Shown here piece by piece: positions 35,242 to 44,169 of a stretch of 64,000 nucleotides of DNA. The stretch spans positions 1 to 64,000 of the forward strand of contig JARKNX010000133.1 in the NCBI GenBank assembly GCA_029976025.1, read 5' to 3'. Both the position numbers and the translations under genes were made by a program. How positions within the stretch are numbered: position 1 is the first letter of the stretch; every line of letters starts with the position of its first letter. The DNA is from Aggregatilineales bacterium (GTDB lineage: Bacteria; Chloroflexota; Anaerolineae; Aggregatilineales; Ch27). The notes beneath the pieces were generated by a model. The model did not search any database. It had not been told where the DNA came from and saw nothing but the letters and a program-made list of their open reading frames with translations.

Positions 35242-37308
35242 TTACTGCGTGGCCTTGCTGCTGTTCCCTTCGGTGACCCGCATCCAGGGCGTGCGGGTCA
35301 GGGTGGGCGGCGGCGTGGCGGTCGGCAACCGGGTGGGTGTGAATGTCGCCGTCGGCGGCGAGGTAGCTGTCGGAGGCGGCGTCGGGCTGGGCGACGGCGT
35401 GATCGTGGGAGGCGGAGAAGGCGTCACAGTCGCCGTCGGGATCGCCGTCGGCGGCGCGGCATCTACGCCCAGCATCAGCGGGTCCAGATTCAGGCACTCC
35501 ACGGCAGCGGCGGCGATCCAGGGATGCTGGGAGTCAGCCGCCACCAGCCGCAGCCACTGCCCGCTGCCATCCCGCAGATCGGGCACGACCGCCGTCCCGG
35601 CGTTCACCCCCCCCACAATAGTGTGCAGATCGCTCGGCCCGGTGCGGATTGGCGTGGCGTCGGCCAGCACCCGGCAGACAGGGTCCTCCACCGGCAGGGT
35701 GAGCTGGGCCTGCGTCTGCTGCCCGGCGCCGCCTTCGGCGACCAGGGTGATGGTCAGGGGCGCTGTGCCGTCCAGGGTCAGCAGGCGGGAGTCAGTCGGG
35801 GCGTAGGCGGTGTCGCCCGTCTCGCCGGGGATGCCCAGCAGACGCACCTGTGTCGCGCCGGGCGCATCCCAGGAAAGGGTGATGTCGCGGGTTGTGTACC
35901 GCACCTGCGCGCCGGGCTGGGCGGCGAAGTGAGTCACCGCCAGCGGCGGGACGACCATGACGCTCACCGTGTCCCGCGCGCTCTCCCGACCGTTCACCGC
36001 CAGCAGGCCCACTTCCACCGGGCCTGGCGCGGGGAGCAGCAGCGTCGCCCCGGTTTGCGCGGGCGGGATGCGCGTGCCGAACGGCGCGCCGTTCAACTCA
36101 ATATGCAGCTCCAGGACATCGGTCACTTCCCACTGGACCGCCAGCGAGCTGCCGGCCACGATCTCAGTGCTGGCGACGGAGAAGGCGGCAATCTGTGGCC
36201 GGGGCGAGACGGTGAGGAGGGCCGCCAGCATAGCCAGGAACAGCAGGATGGCCGTAGCCGCGCCGCCGGTGACCGCGCCCAGCTTCCAGCCGGCGAGCAG
36301 CGGCTGCACCCGGACCTGGGCGGGCAGGGCGGCCACGAATCCGGCTGGATCTTGAGAATGAGCAATCACCACGAAGCGCCCCACCTGCGGTCGGCCCGCG
36401 ACCAGCGGTCGTCGGGGGCGCACCTGGGCGCGGACAGTCATCCGCTGGCCGCCGCCGAGCGTCACCGACGGAGGCCGGAAGGTGAAGAGCAGGGCGTCGT
36501 TGGCGCTGCTGGCGCTGAACACCAGGGGCAGCGGAGCGTTGCCCTGGTTGTGGATATGGACAGGCAGCGTCTCACCCGCCACGACCTCAGTCAGGCCAAG
36601 ATCGATGCCGAAGCCGCTGTAGGGCAGCACGCGCAGCATCATTGTGGCATCAACGGTCTGGGTCGGGCGGGATTTGCTGCGCACGTGGACGGTGAAGGGA
36701 TATTCGCCGGGGGCAGTATCCGGACGGCGGGCCGGTTTGAAGCTCAGGGTCAGGTGGGCCTGCTCGCCCGGCTCAAGCTGAGTCTCGACCCGCTCCAGAC
36801 GGACCCACTCCCGCGGGATGCCATCCAGCTCAATAAAGTAGCGATCCTGCTCATCGCTCATATTGTGGATGAGCAGCATGCCCTGGACATACACGCCGGG
36901 CGCGACCGGCTGCTCCGGCGCGCTCAGCTCCACGCGGTAAGTCGGCTGGGCGTATTCGATGCGCTGGGTGACTTCTTCGGGCAGGTAGGGGCGGGTGGGG
37001 CTGTCATCGATCGGCTGGAAAAGCAGGCGTATCTCGCCGATCTGGATTTCTTCGCTGCCTGTCAGCGCAACCGGCTCATTGGCGGGGAGCTTGTGCCCGT
37101 CGATATAGGTGCCGTTGACCGAGCCGAGGTCCTGAATGTAGACCGCGTTATCGCGCAGCATGATGCTGGCATGGTAGCGCGAGATCGCCGTCGCATCGAG
37201 CGCCACGTCATTGCCCGGCGAACGCCCGATAGCGACATCCGGCTTGCTCAGCTCGTAGCTTGCGGTCGGGCCGTCAGGCCAGTACACGTCGAGCCGGCCG
37301 TAGATCAT
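35242..37308 (-). CDS. FHA-domain membrane protein with Ig-like and SH3-like regions
   Basis: This 688-residue protein starts at ATG 37308. Residues 4-80 are an FHA domain with the phospho-threonine-binding set GRS (28-30), SRYH (43-46) and NGTYID (65-70). Next are two Ig-like segments of the type found in Chloroflexota FHA proteins, a membrane helix (about 349-372), two further Ig-like segments, an SH3-like stretch with RTGPSDLH and a Thr/Pro-rich tail. The FHA end is cytoplasmic if the single helix is used once. It is a likely partner of the two kinase-like receptors. Confidence 0.88.
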   Translation of the reverse strand: MIYGRLDVYWPDGPTASYELSKPDVAIGRSPGNDVALDATAISRYHASIMLRDNAVYIQDLGSVNGTYIDGHKLPANEPVALTGSEEIQIGEIRLLFQPIDDSPTRPYLPEEVTQRIEYAQPTYRVELSAPEQPVAPGVYVQGMLLIHNMSDEQDRYFIELDGIPREWVRLERVETQLEPGEQAHLTLSFKPARRPDTAPGEYPFTVHVRSKSRPTQTVDATMMLRVLPYSGFGIDLGLTEVVAGETLPVHIHNQGNAPLPLVFSASSANDALLFTFRPPSVTLGGGQRMTVRAQVRPRRPLVAGRPQVGRFVVIAHSQDPAGFVAALPAQVRVQPLLAGWKLGAVTGGAATAILLFLAMLAALLTVSPRPQIAAFSVASTEIVAGSSLAVQWEVTDVLELHIELNGAPFGTRIPPAQTGATLLLPAPGPVEVGLLAVNGRESARDTVSVMVVPPLAVTHFAAQPGAQVRYTTRDITLSWDAPGATQVRLLGIPGETGDTAYAPTDSRLLTLDGTAPLTITLVAEGGAGQQTQAQLTLPVEDPVCRVLADATPIRTGPSDLHTIVGGVNAGTAVVPDLRDGSGQWLRLVAADSQHPWIAAAAVECLNLDPLMLGVDAAPPTAIPTATVTPSPPPTITPSPSPTPPPTATSPPTATFTPTRLPTATPPPTLTRTPWMRVTEGNSSKATQ

Positions 37309-37484
37309 GCCCTGTACTCCCTGATCACACGCGCATTGTCCTGACTTACGGAGGTTATTGTAGCTATCCTGCCGCACCGGGGCAATTGCGACAATCCGAC
37401 GTTCAGGCGGAGTTTCGCACTCGGGCCGTCCTGGCGTACACTTACAGACAGGAGTGGTTCGTCGATCGCAACAGGAGGCTGGTT

Positions 37485-38870
37485 ATGCCGACCCGATTGA
37501 TATGGAGCGTCCGGAGCCTGCTGGCCCTGCTGGTCCTGCTGCTGGCGGGCTGCGCCGGACAGGGGGAGCCGGTGGTTATCCCGACGGTGGCGCAGATTCC
37601 AACCGTGACGCCCATCCCGCCGACGAACACGCCAGTTCCCATCCCGCCGACCTGGACTCCGCCGCCCACCTTGCCGCCGACGTGCGGGCAGATTATTGCC
37701 GCGGCGGGGGCGGCTGCCCCGTCGCTGTGCGGGAGCGCCGCGGTGGGCGAAGCCTGCTATGTGGCGCCGCGCGCCGCGCTGACCGCGCGCTCCGTCAATG
37801 CGCCGCCGGCCTTCGCCGCGCCGGGGGAGCGCGCTCCTCTCACACTGGCCAGCCGCCTGGATACGGGCGGCTACGATCCCGATAGCGGCACCTGGGGGAT
37901 GATCCTGGCGCAGGTTCGGGCCGACCCGCCGGAAGTGCCGCCCGGACAGTGGGTGACGATTGTGCAGTTTGGAGAGGCGACGATCTTCGATGGGGGAGAC
38001 GGCGTCGCACCGTTTCAAAGCCTTCAGCTTCACGCCGGATTTGGCGATCCCCGCTGCGATCAGGCCCCGCTGCCCGGCGCGCTGATTCAGAGCGTGACCG
38101 GGGGAGATGCCGTCCTGGCGATCAACGGTGTGTCGCTGCGCTTCGATGGCACGCTTCTGATCCGGGCGCAGGGCCAGGGCACGATGCAGGTTACTGTTCT
38201 CTACGGGCAGGCGGTCGCCACCGCGCCCGGCGGCGAAGTGCTGGAGGCCCCCGCCGGCACTGAGATCAACACGCCGCTGGGCGGCGCGAGCGGCTATGTC
38301 GCCACCGGCCCGGTGACGCTGAAGCCGCTGAATACGGCCAACACCGCTTACCTGCCGCTGGTAGCTCTGCCCCGCCCGGTGGCGATCGCCCCTCCCGCGC
38401 TGCCGACGCAGGCCGGGCCGGGCCTGTCGCAGCAGGTGGCGACATACATGCCCACTGAAGAGGCGCTGCCCACGTCGGCCGTTCCCTTCCAGGGGACGCC
38501 GCCGGGCGGGGTCTACCTGACTTTCGGCGGCAAGCGTATCGAGCTGGGGGCGACTGTCACCGGCGCTATTCGCGAGGGCGGCAGCGATTCGTGGGTGTTC
38601 ACGCCGCACGGGCTGGGGCCAGAATCGGTTGACTATTTCGAGGTCGTCGCTCTGGGCAACTGGGACCCTGTCCTGACTCTGGAGTCGGCCACCTGGGGCA
38701 TCTATGAAGAAAACCTCAACCTGAGCGAAGGCAGCGTAGAAGTATTTTCCGGCCCGCTGGCCGGCAGCGGCGGCGACTGGCGCATCACCATCCGCGCCGC
38801 CGGTGGCGAAGGGGGCAGCTATACCCTGCGGTTCGCCTGCTTCGGGTCGTGCCCGGAGGGAGCGGAGTGA
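37485..38870 (+). CDS. Lipoprotein with Thr/Pro linker, unknown function
   Basis: This 461-residue protein starts at ATG 37485 with AGGAGG 7 bases upstream. The lipobox LLAGC gives Cys23, followed by IPTVAQIPTVTP (residues 32-43) and a Thr/Pro linker. The mature region has repeated beta-strand patterns; the middle part (SLRFDGTLLIRAQGQG to GGEVLEAPAGTE) resembles FecR-like domains, and the end (GSDSWVFTPHGLGPESVDYFEV) resembles PPC-type domains. Both domain calls are tentative. It is divergent from the FHA gene. Confidence 0.75.
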   Translation: MPTRLIWSVRSLLALLVLLLAGCAGQGEPVVIPTVAQIPTVTPIPPTNTPVPIPPTWTPPPTLPPTCGQIIAAAGAAAPSLCGSAAVGEACYVAPRAALTARSVNAPPAFAAPGERAPLTLASRLDTGGYDPDSGTWGMILAQVRADPPEVPPGQWVTIVQFGEATIFDGGDGVAPFQSLQLHAGFGDPRCDQAPLPGALIQSVTGGDAVLAINGVSLRFDGTLLIRAQGQGTMQVTVLYGQAVATAPGGEVLEAPAGTEINTPLGGASGYVATGPVTLKPLNTANTAYLPLVALPRPVAIAPPALPTQAGPGLSQQVATYMPTEEALPTSAVPFQGTPPGGVYLTFGGKRIELGATVTGAIREGGSDSWVFTPHGLGPESVDYFEVVALGNWDPVLTLESATWGIYEENLNLSEGSVEVFSGPLAGSGGDWRITIRAAGGEGGSYTLRFACFGSCPEGAE

Positions 38871-38959
38871 GCTGCCCCCCGGGGCGCTTATGCGGAGTGG
38901 CGTGTCTGATGCCTGCCCGGCAGCGGAGGGTATAAGCGGAGAGTATTCGATACATGCAG

Positions 38960-38988
38960 CGGGGCGGTCAGATGGCCGCCCCGTTATT
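38960..38988. terminator. Bidirectional terminator between convergent genes
   Basis: A perfect 8-base-pair GC stem (38960-38967 with 38976-38983) with an 8-base loop is followed by TTATT on the plus strand. It sits 90 bases after the lipoprotein stop and touches the stop of the HEAT-repeat gene. Confidence 0.55.
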
Positions 38989-40168
38989 GATCGCCAGTTT
39001 GCTGCGCTGCCGTATCCGGCTCCTCGACGGTCGGCAGCGGAGAAGCGTCATCCGGCGCGGCTGCATCAGGGCGGAGCAGCGCCGTCGGGCGTGAAGGTTG
39101 CGTTGACCCGACCTCCGCTGCGAGCGCGTCCGCTTTGTCAGAAGCGACCGCTTCGTTAGAAGCGACCATATCCCCCAGCGCCGGCGCTTCCGCTACCGGG
39201 CGCTCCTTAACCGAAGCGGGCGTCTCCGGGATCGGTGCGGGGGCGCTATCAGATGCGTCCGCACCATTCGGTGCGCCCACATCGCTAGATGTGCCCACAT
39301 CGCTAGATATGTCTGCATCGTTGCGAGATACGTCTGTGTTGTCGGGCGCCCTCACCCTGTCGGGCACATCCGCCACCACTTCTGGCGATTCCCCGACGAT
39401 GGAGGGCGCTTCAGCAGGCGGGGCGGACCCGATCGCCGGCGCTGCCGGAGGAGGCGGCTGCGGCGCGACCTGCTGCCGGGCGCGAAGAGCGCGCTGCTGG
39501 ACATGCCATTCGTTCAGGTAGCCGCGGGCCGCGGGCGTGTTGAAGCGCCGCAAAGCCGCTTCCGCCGTCTGCTGGACCAGCGGATGTTCGTCGCGCAGGG
39601 CATCGGCCAGCGCTGGCGCGGCCCAGGTCGCCCCAAGCTGGCCCAGGATAGCCGCCGAATTGCGCCGTACCTGCCACTCTGACCGGCGCAGCCCGGCAAT
39701 CAGGGAGACCACGGTCGGGGGACTCTTGAGCGCGATCAGCGCCTGGGCGGCGACATAGCGCACATCATCAGAGATGTCCGGGCGGCGAAACAGCGTGATC
39801 AGCGCCTCAGACGCGCGCATATCCCCGAACCGGCCCAGCGCCCGCGCGGCCAGAATGACTTCTGCCTCATCCGGGCTGTGCAGCGCGGCGATCAGCTCTT
39901 CCACGTTTTCCTGGGCGATCAGGTCTTCCAGACGATCTTCACGGCGGAGGTATTGAATAGCGGCGGAGATGCTGGCTTGGGCCTGCCAGCCTTCTTCAAC
40001 GGCCAGGGCCGCTTCCAGCGCGGGCAGGGCTTCGGCGGCGTCAAGCGTGCGCAGGGCAGTCGCGGCGCGTTTACGCACACCTTCGTCAGTGTGGGCAAGC
40101 GCGTCGATCAGGCCGGACACATCGCGCCGGGCCTGTAACTGCCAGATATTCGGGGTCGAAGTGTCCAC
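38984..40168 (-). CDS. HEAT-repeat protein with acidic low-complexity tail
   Basis: This 394-residue protein has about five HEAT/PBS-type helical repeats in residues 10-225 (for example LIDALAHTDEGVRKRAATALRTL and LIAGLRRSEWQVRRNSAAILGQLG), a fold for protein-protein contact. The last 165 residues are Pro/Ala/Asp-rich and contain short degenerate repeats (SSDVG, SDVGAP) seen as 18-21-base tandem units near 39240-39340. GTG 40168 is preferred to a TTG at 40195 because GGAG lies 8 bases upstream. No enzyme motif is visible. Confidence 0.78.
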   Translation of the reverse strand: MDTSTPNIWQLQARRDVSGLIDALAHTDEGVRKRAATALRTLDAAEALPALEAALAVEEGWQAQASISAAIQYLRREDRLEDLIAQENVEELIAALHSPDEAEVILAARALGRFGDMRASEALITLFRRPDISDDVRYVAAQALIALKSPPTVVSLIAGLRRSEWQVRRNSAAILGQLGATWAAPALADALRDEHPLVQQTAEAALRRFNTPAARGYLNEWHVQQRALRARQQVAPQPPPPAAPAIGSAPPAEAPSIVGESPEVVADVPDRVRAPDNTDVSRNDADISSDVGTSSDVGAPNGADASDSAPAPIPETPASVKERPVAEAPALGDMVASNEAVASDKADALAAEVGSTQPSRPTALLRPDAAAPDDASPLPTVEEPDTAAQQTGDQ

Positions 40169-40400
40169 TGGTCTGACTCCAGAGGCAGCCCGCAATTACG
40201 GAAATTGTACCACAGCTTGCCCCGCCCGGCTTTCCGGCCTGCGATTCGGCCTCTTTCAGGACCAGTTTCCTATCCCGCGGCCGGGCAACCGCCCTGATCC
40301 GCGAAACCTCGCGACATATCGTGCGTATAGTATGGCAGAGTGAGACCCATTCAGGGAATATACGCCCGGATAGCCCGGGTAACTTTGAGGAGATGGGCAA

Positions 40401-40778
40401 ATGTCTGAGGAAGAAAAGATCAAGACTGAGGAAATGGAACAGGAAGCTCCGGGCGCCAGGAGCGAGAGCAGCTTCACCGAAGAGCTTACCGTGGCCGGGA
40501 GCCAGCTCGTGCGCGAGGTAGAGCGCCTGATCAGCGAAGGCAATGTCCGCCGCCTGATTATCAAGCAGGAGGATCGGGTTATCCTGGAAGTTTCGCTGAC
40601 GCTGGGCGTTATCGGGGCTGGCGCGCTGGCGATCTTCGCCCCGCTGCCCGCCGTTATTCTGGCCGCTGTGGCCGTGATTGCCGGGGCTGTCGCCAAAGTG
40701 ACAGTCGTGATTGAGCGCACTGACGAGGGCGAGGTCAACGACATGCAGCTTGGCGGCGACACTCCCCCGGAGGAGTAA
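40401..40778 (+). CDS. DUF4342-domain protein
   Basis: This 125-residue protein has a charged N-terminal part, then the DUF4342 core: LVREVERLISEGNVRRLIIKQEDRV followed by an uninterrupted hydrophobic stretch (about residues 66-100) long enough for one or two membrane helices. The function of DUF4342 is unknown; in other bacteria the domain is linked to UBA-like regions. GAGGAG lies 8 bases before ATG 40401. A perfect terminator follows, so it is monocistronic. Confidence 0.85.
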   Translation: MSEEEKIKTEEMEQEAPGARSESSFTEELTVAGSQLVREVERLISEGNVRRLIIKQEDRVILEVSLTLGVIGAGALAIFAPLPAVILAAVAVIAGAVAKVTVVIERTDEGEVNDMQLGGDTPPEE

Positions 40779-40809
40779 CCCCCCGATATCCCCCGAAGTA
40801 CACCCCCCA

Positions 40810-40840
40810 CACCCCCGTCGCAAGCGGGGGTGCTTCTATT
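40810..40840 (+). terminator. Intrinsic terminator after the DUF4342 gene
   Basis: A perfect 8-base-pair stem (40810-40817 with 40825-40832) with a 7-base loop precedes CTTCTATT, 32 bases after the stop. Confidence 0.65.
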
Positions 40841-40876
40841 CCTGGCACAGGGCCGGGCCTGTCATGGCTCCGCTGG

Positions 40877-41200
40877 CTAGGCTTCGCCGCCGTTTTGCTG
40901 CTGGGCGACCCAGTCATCGCGGGTGACGAATTCCCCGCCGGTCACGGATTTATTCACCAGCCGCTTGTTGGAGTCAAAAGAAAATTCGGCTTCCAGACGC
41001 TCAAAGCTGCGCTGGCCAACCACGGTCTTGCGCGTATAAAAACTGCTGACACGCTCGTTTTCGTATTCGGGCGAAAGCTGGTTGAGGTCCAGCCGGAGCT
41101 GGATGATCTCGCCGCTGCGCCGGCTGCGGATGTAGAAGTACATCCCGTTGCCGTCGCCAGGAGCACCACCGCCGCCGAACAGCTTCCTGAGGATATTCAT
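40877..41200 (-). CDS. Small conserved hypothetical protein
   Basis: This 107-residue protein starts at ATG 41200 (MNILRKLFGGGG), with GGAGG 8 bases upstream. It begins with a short hydrophobic/basic helix and a Gly loop, then a strand-rich part (MYFYIRSRRSGEIIQLRLDL) and a C-terminal segment with many charged residues. Similar small proteins are common in Chloroflexota, but I cannot name a family. A purine-rich repeat lies 75-100 bases upstream. Confidence 0.65.
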   Translation of the reverse strand: MNILRKLFGGGGAPGDGNGMYFYIRSRRSGEIIQLRLDLNQLSPEYENERVSSFYTRKTVVGQRSFERLEAEFSFDSNKRLVNKSVTGGEFVTRDDWVAQQQNGGEA

Positions 41201-41454
41201 GGGAGCCACCTCCGTGGATCGTGAAGCACACGGCCAGCCTGACCTAAGGATAACATAAACCCTGCTGTGGCCACAGACAGGGGACAGGCAGTGAAGCGCG
41301 CAGCCGCCGGAGTTGCCGGCATCTGCCGGTTCTTCCCCGGCCTTCTCCGCACCTCCGTGGACTGCTCTTTCCCCACCGCCTGTTCTCCTATAGCCGGCTG
41401 GCGGCGGCCTGCCGTATACTGGGGATAGCGTGGCGTATGGAGGAGCGAAGACTC

Positions 41455-41994
41455 ATGGGCGGCTGGCGGCGGGCAATCTTCGTGCTCTGTCTGGCCGGGG
41501 TGATCCCGGCTTTCACGGTCGCGGCGCAAGACGGCGGGACGGGGCGCGTCCCGATCACGGAGGATAACTTCTTCCAGCTCCTGATCCCGGCGCTGGAGGT
41601 GGACGTATCCGTGACCGAGGCGTGGATGAGCCGCCGCACCTGGGCTTTTCAGGTCCTCACGGAAGAGGCCGGCCACCTGCAATACACGCCGTACCCCGGC
41701 ATGGGCGGCAACATCGCGATTGGCGCGCACTACGAGCTGGCCGACTTCTCGCCGGGGCCGTTCTACACGCTGGACCAACTGGCGATCGGCGATCTCATTT
41801 ATATCGACTACATGGGGCAGCGCTACACCTACCAGGTGACCGCCACCAGTCTGGTCAGCCCGCGCGATCTCAGCGTGCTCCGGCCCACCCCGTATGAAGC
41901 CCTCACCCTGCTGACCTGCTACGACTACAGCCCCCGCGCCCGCACATACACCCAGCGCTACATTGTGCGCGCCGCCCTCGTCGCAGGGCCGTGA
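41455..41994 (+). CDS. Secreted sortase-family transpeptidase
   Basis: This protein has about 179 residues. ATG 41455 gives a signal peptide (residues 1-24, FTVAAQ) and follows GGAGGAG by about 11 bases. The sortase fold residues are visible: catalytic His (NIAIGAHYE), Cys in TLLTCYDYS, and Arg in RYIVRAAL. The pattern TLxTC matches class D/E-like sortases, which cut LPxTG-type sorting signals and join proteins to the cell surface. No obvious substrate with an LPxTG motif is encoded in the window. Coding continues in frame after the TGA. Confidence 0.8.
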   Translation: MGGWRRAIFVLCLAGVIPAFTVAAQDGGTGRVPITEDNFFQLLIPALEVDVSVTEAWMSRRTWAFQVLTEEAGHLQYTPYPGMGGNIAIGAHYELADFSPGPFYTLDQLAIGDLIYIDYMGQRYTYQVTATSLVSPRDLSVLRPTPYEALTLLTCYDYSPRARTYTQRYIVRAALVAGP

Positions 41995-42081
41995 CGCCCC
42001 GCCTCCCTGCCCGACGACAATCCCTACGCGCCGGTCGTGCATCAGGTGGTGGAGGCGATCGCCAGCTATCGGGGCCAGTGA
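41995..42081 (+). other. In-frame protein-like continuation after the sortase stop
   Basis: The 28 codons after the TGA at 41992-41994, in the same frame, read to a second TGA at 42079 and contain DDNPYAPVVHQVVEAIASYR, a plausible amphipathic helix. No start codon with a ribosome site precedes it. It may be the true C-terminus disrupted by a nonsense change, a readthrough tail or a chance frame. Confidence 0.4.
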
Positions 42082-42107
42082 AGCGCGGAGCTTGTGGGGG
42101 CGCTTGG

Positions 42108-42148
42108 TACGGGCGTCCAGGTCGGGTTTCGCCCGTTGAACGCCCGTA
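42108..42148. terminator. Bidirectional hairpin between convergent genes
   Basis: A perfect 9-base-pair stem (42108-42116 with 42140-42148) encloses a 23-base loop that can form a small inner hairpin. It lies between the sortase and the KimA-like gene. T-rich sequence is weak on both sides. Confidence 0.45.
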
Positions 42149-42181
42149 TCTGTTGAACCGCCTACATGCCCTTTTGCGCCC

Positions 42182-44122
42182 TCAGTCGGACGCCACTTCG
42201 TGGTGGTGGTTGTGGCGGACGATCTGGAACGGGATGACGGTGACGGCCACATTCTCCATGTGGCTGATGGCCAGGTTGAAGATCAGGGCGCTGTTCTGGT
42301 GGAGCGCCTGCTCCCAGAAGCTGTCCATCACCAGGTGACCCATCACGATGTGGACGAAGCCCTCCGGCTCCGTCTGGCGCAGCTCCTCGATGTACTCCTT
42401 GATCGGGTCGGCCAGCGTCCTGAATGGGGAGGGCAGCATCAGCAGCTCGCCTTCGCCGATGCGCTCGTCCCACTTGGCCTGGACGGTGTCGGCCTTCTCC
42501 GGCTTGATGGAGACGTGGATCGCCTTCCAGGGGTGGCCGAGCGACTTGGCGAAGTTCACCAGTTGCGCCGTCTCTGCGTGTACGTCGTCCACCAGGATAA
42601 TCGTCTGCACCGGGCGGGTGGTCGTATCCGGGCGGCGTCCGCTCAGGCTGAGGGCGTGGGCCACATCTTTGTAATGGTAGTGGATGCGGAAGAAGATGAA
42701 GACCAGGGTCGGGATGAGCAGCAGCACGAACCACGCGCCGGATGCGAACTTGGTGATGGCGAAGACGATGACGACCATGAACGTGACCGCCGCGCCGATG
42801 ATGCTGATCGTCATCTTGCGCCGCCAGTGTGGGTCGTGCTCCAGCACGGCTTCCAGCCCCTTCATGGTCTCGCCCGGCTTGAGCCGGCCGATGCGGCGCA
42901 TGTGCACCGCCATGCCCGTCTGGGACAGGGTGAAGCTGAGGAAGACGCCGATGGCGTACAGCGGGATCAGGGCGGTGGTGCTGGCGTGCATCAGGATGAC
43001 GAGGATGGAGGCCAGCAGCCCCAGGATGACGATGCCCCAGGAGAACACCAGCCGGCTGCCCCGGTAGGTGAGCTGGCGCGGCAGGAATCCGTCGCCCGCG
43101 GCCAGGGCCGCCAGCCGGGGGAAATCGGCGTAACTGGTGTTGGCCGCCATCAGCAGGATCAGGGCGGTGCTGGCCAGGACCAGCAGATAGAGCGGGCTGG
43201 CTTCCCCGTAGACCGTGCGCCCGATCTGCGAGATGATAGTTTCCGTATGGCTGGGCAGGGCGTGGATGCGGTTCGCCAGCACGGAGATGCCCATGAAGAG
43301 CGCAAGCAGGATGCTGCTCATGGCGATCAGGGTGCGGGCGGCGTTATAGCTGCGCGGAATCTTGAAGGCTGTGATGCCGTTGGAGATCGCCTCGATGCCG
43401 GTCAGAGCGGTGCTGCCGCTGGAAAACGCGCGCAGAATCAGGAACAGCGTGAGCGGCGCCAGCGTTTCATGCTGGATCACCTGGACACCTTCGACGGTGG
43501 GCAGCGTGCCGGTCAGCCACTGGATAAGCCCCACCCCGATGGTGAAAAACATCATGATCAGGAAGAAGTAGGTCGGGACGGCGAAGATACGCCCGCTCTC
43601 CCGGACCCCGCGCAGGTTGACGATGGTGATGAAGGCGATCACGCCGACGGCCAGGTGCACGCGGTAGGGGAGCAGCGCCGGAAAGCCCGACGTGATCTGG
43701 GCCACGCCGGAGGAAATGCTCACGGCCACGGTCAGGATATAGTCGGTCAGCAGGGCCGCCCCGGCCACCTGCGCCGGGACCTCCCCCAGGTTATCGCGGG
43801 CCACGATGTAAGCGCCGCCGCCATTGGGATAGGCGTAGATCGTCTGGCGGTAGGATACGGTGACGATGACAATCAGCAGTCCGATCGCCAGCGCAATCGG
43901 GAGGGAGAGGCCCATCACCGCCGCCGACGTGCCGGCCATGCTCAGCACAATCAGGACTTCTTCAGTGGCGTAGGCCGTGGATGAAAGCGCATCGGAAGAA
44001 AAGACAGCCAGGCCAACGGTCTTGCTGATGGCCTGGTGGGGCAGATCTTCGGTTTTCAGGGGGCGGCCGATAAGCAGTCGAGAGAGCGAAGGCAGATGAA
44101 TGCCCTTAGGTTTAGTGTCCAA
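42182..44122 (-). CDS. KimA-like (YdaO-type) potassium importer of the APC superfamily
   Basis: This 646-residue protein has 12 hydrophobic helices and a C-terminal cytosolic domain of about 170 residues. The N-terminal region closely follows the KimA pattern: RLLIGRPLKTED, LAVFSSDALSSTAYATEE, SYRQTIYAYPNGGGAYIV, DYILTVAVSIS. In Bacillus subtilis KimA imports potassium with protons and is switched off by c-di-AMP. The C-terminal part (TIILVDDVHAETAQLVNFAKSL) has a Rossmann-like UspA-type layout. TTG 44122 is the start, with a weak ribosome site. A YdaO c-di-AMP riboswitch was not seen in the short leader. Substrate is inferred from family similarity. Confidence 0.85.
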   Translation of the reverse strand: MDTKPKGIHLPSLSRLLIGRPLKTEDLPHQAISKTVGLAVFSSDALSSTAYATEEVLIVLSMAGTSAAVMGLSLPIALAIGLLIVIVTVSYRQTIYAYPNGGGAYIVARDNLGEVPAQVAGAALLTDYILTVAVSISSGVAQITSGFPALLPYRVHLAVGVIAFITIVNLRGVRESGRIFAVPTYFFLIMMFFTIGVGLIQWLTGTLPTVEGVQVIQHETLAPLTLFLILRAFSSGSTALTGIEAISNGITAFKIPRSYNAARTLIAMSSILLALFMGISVLANRIHALPSHTETIISQIGRTVYGEASPLYLLVLASTALILLMAANTSYADFPRLAALAAGDGFLPRQLTYRGSRLVFSWGIVILGLLASILVILMHASTTALIPLYAIGVFLSFTLSQTGMAVHMRRIGRLKPGETMKGLEAVLEHDPHWRRKMTISIIGAAVTFMVVIVFAITKFASGAWFVLLLIPTLVFIFFRIHYHYKDVAHALSLSGRRPDTTTRPVQTIILVDDVHAETAQLVNFAKSLGHPWKAIHVSIKPEKADTVQAKWDERIGEGELLMLPSPFRTLADPIKEYIEELRQTEPEGFVHIVMGHLVMDSFWEQALHQNSALIFNLAISHMENVAVTVIPFQIVRHNHHHEVASD

Positions 44123-44169
44123 GTTCTTCTTCTAGTACAGTACATAGCAAAACAGACGAGAATGGGAAG

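Noticed and set aside
35209-37344. Very long plus-strand frame opposite the FHA gene
   Set aside because: Its product is an Arg/Gly/Gln-rich string without domains, while the minus strand has clear FHA and Ig-like motifs.
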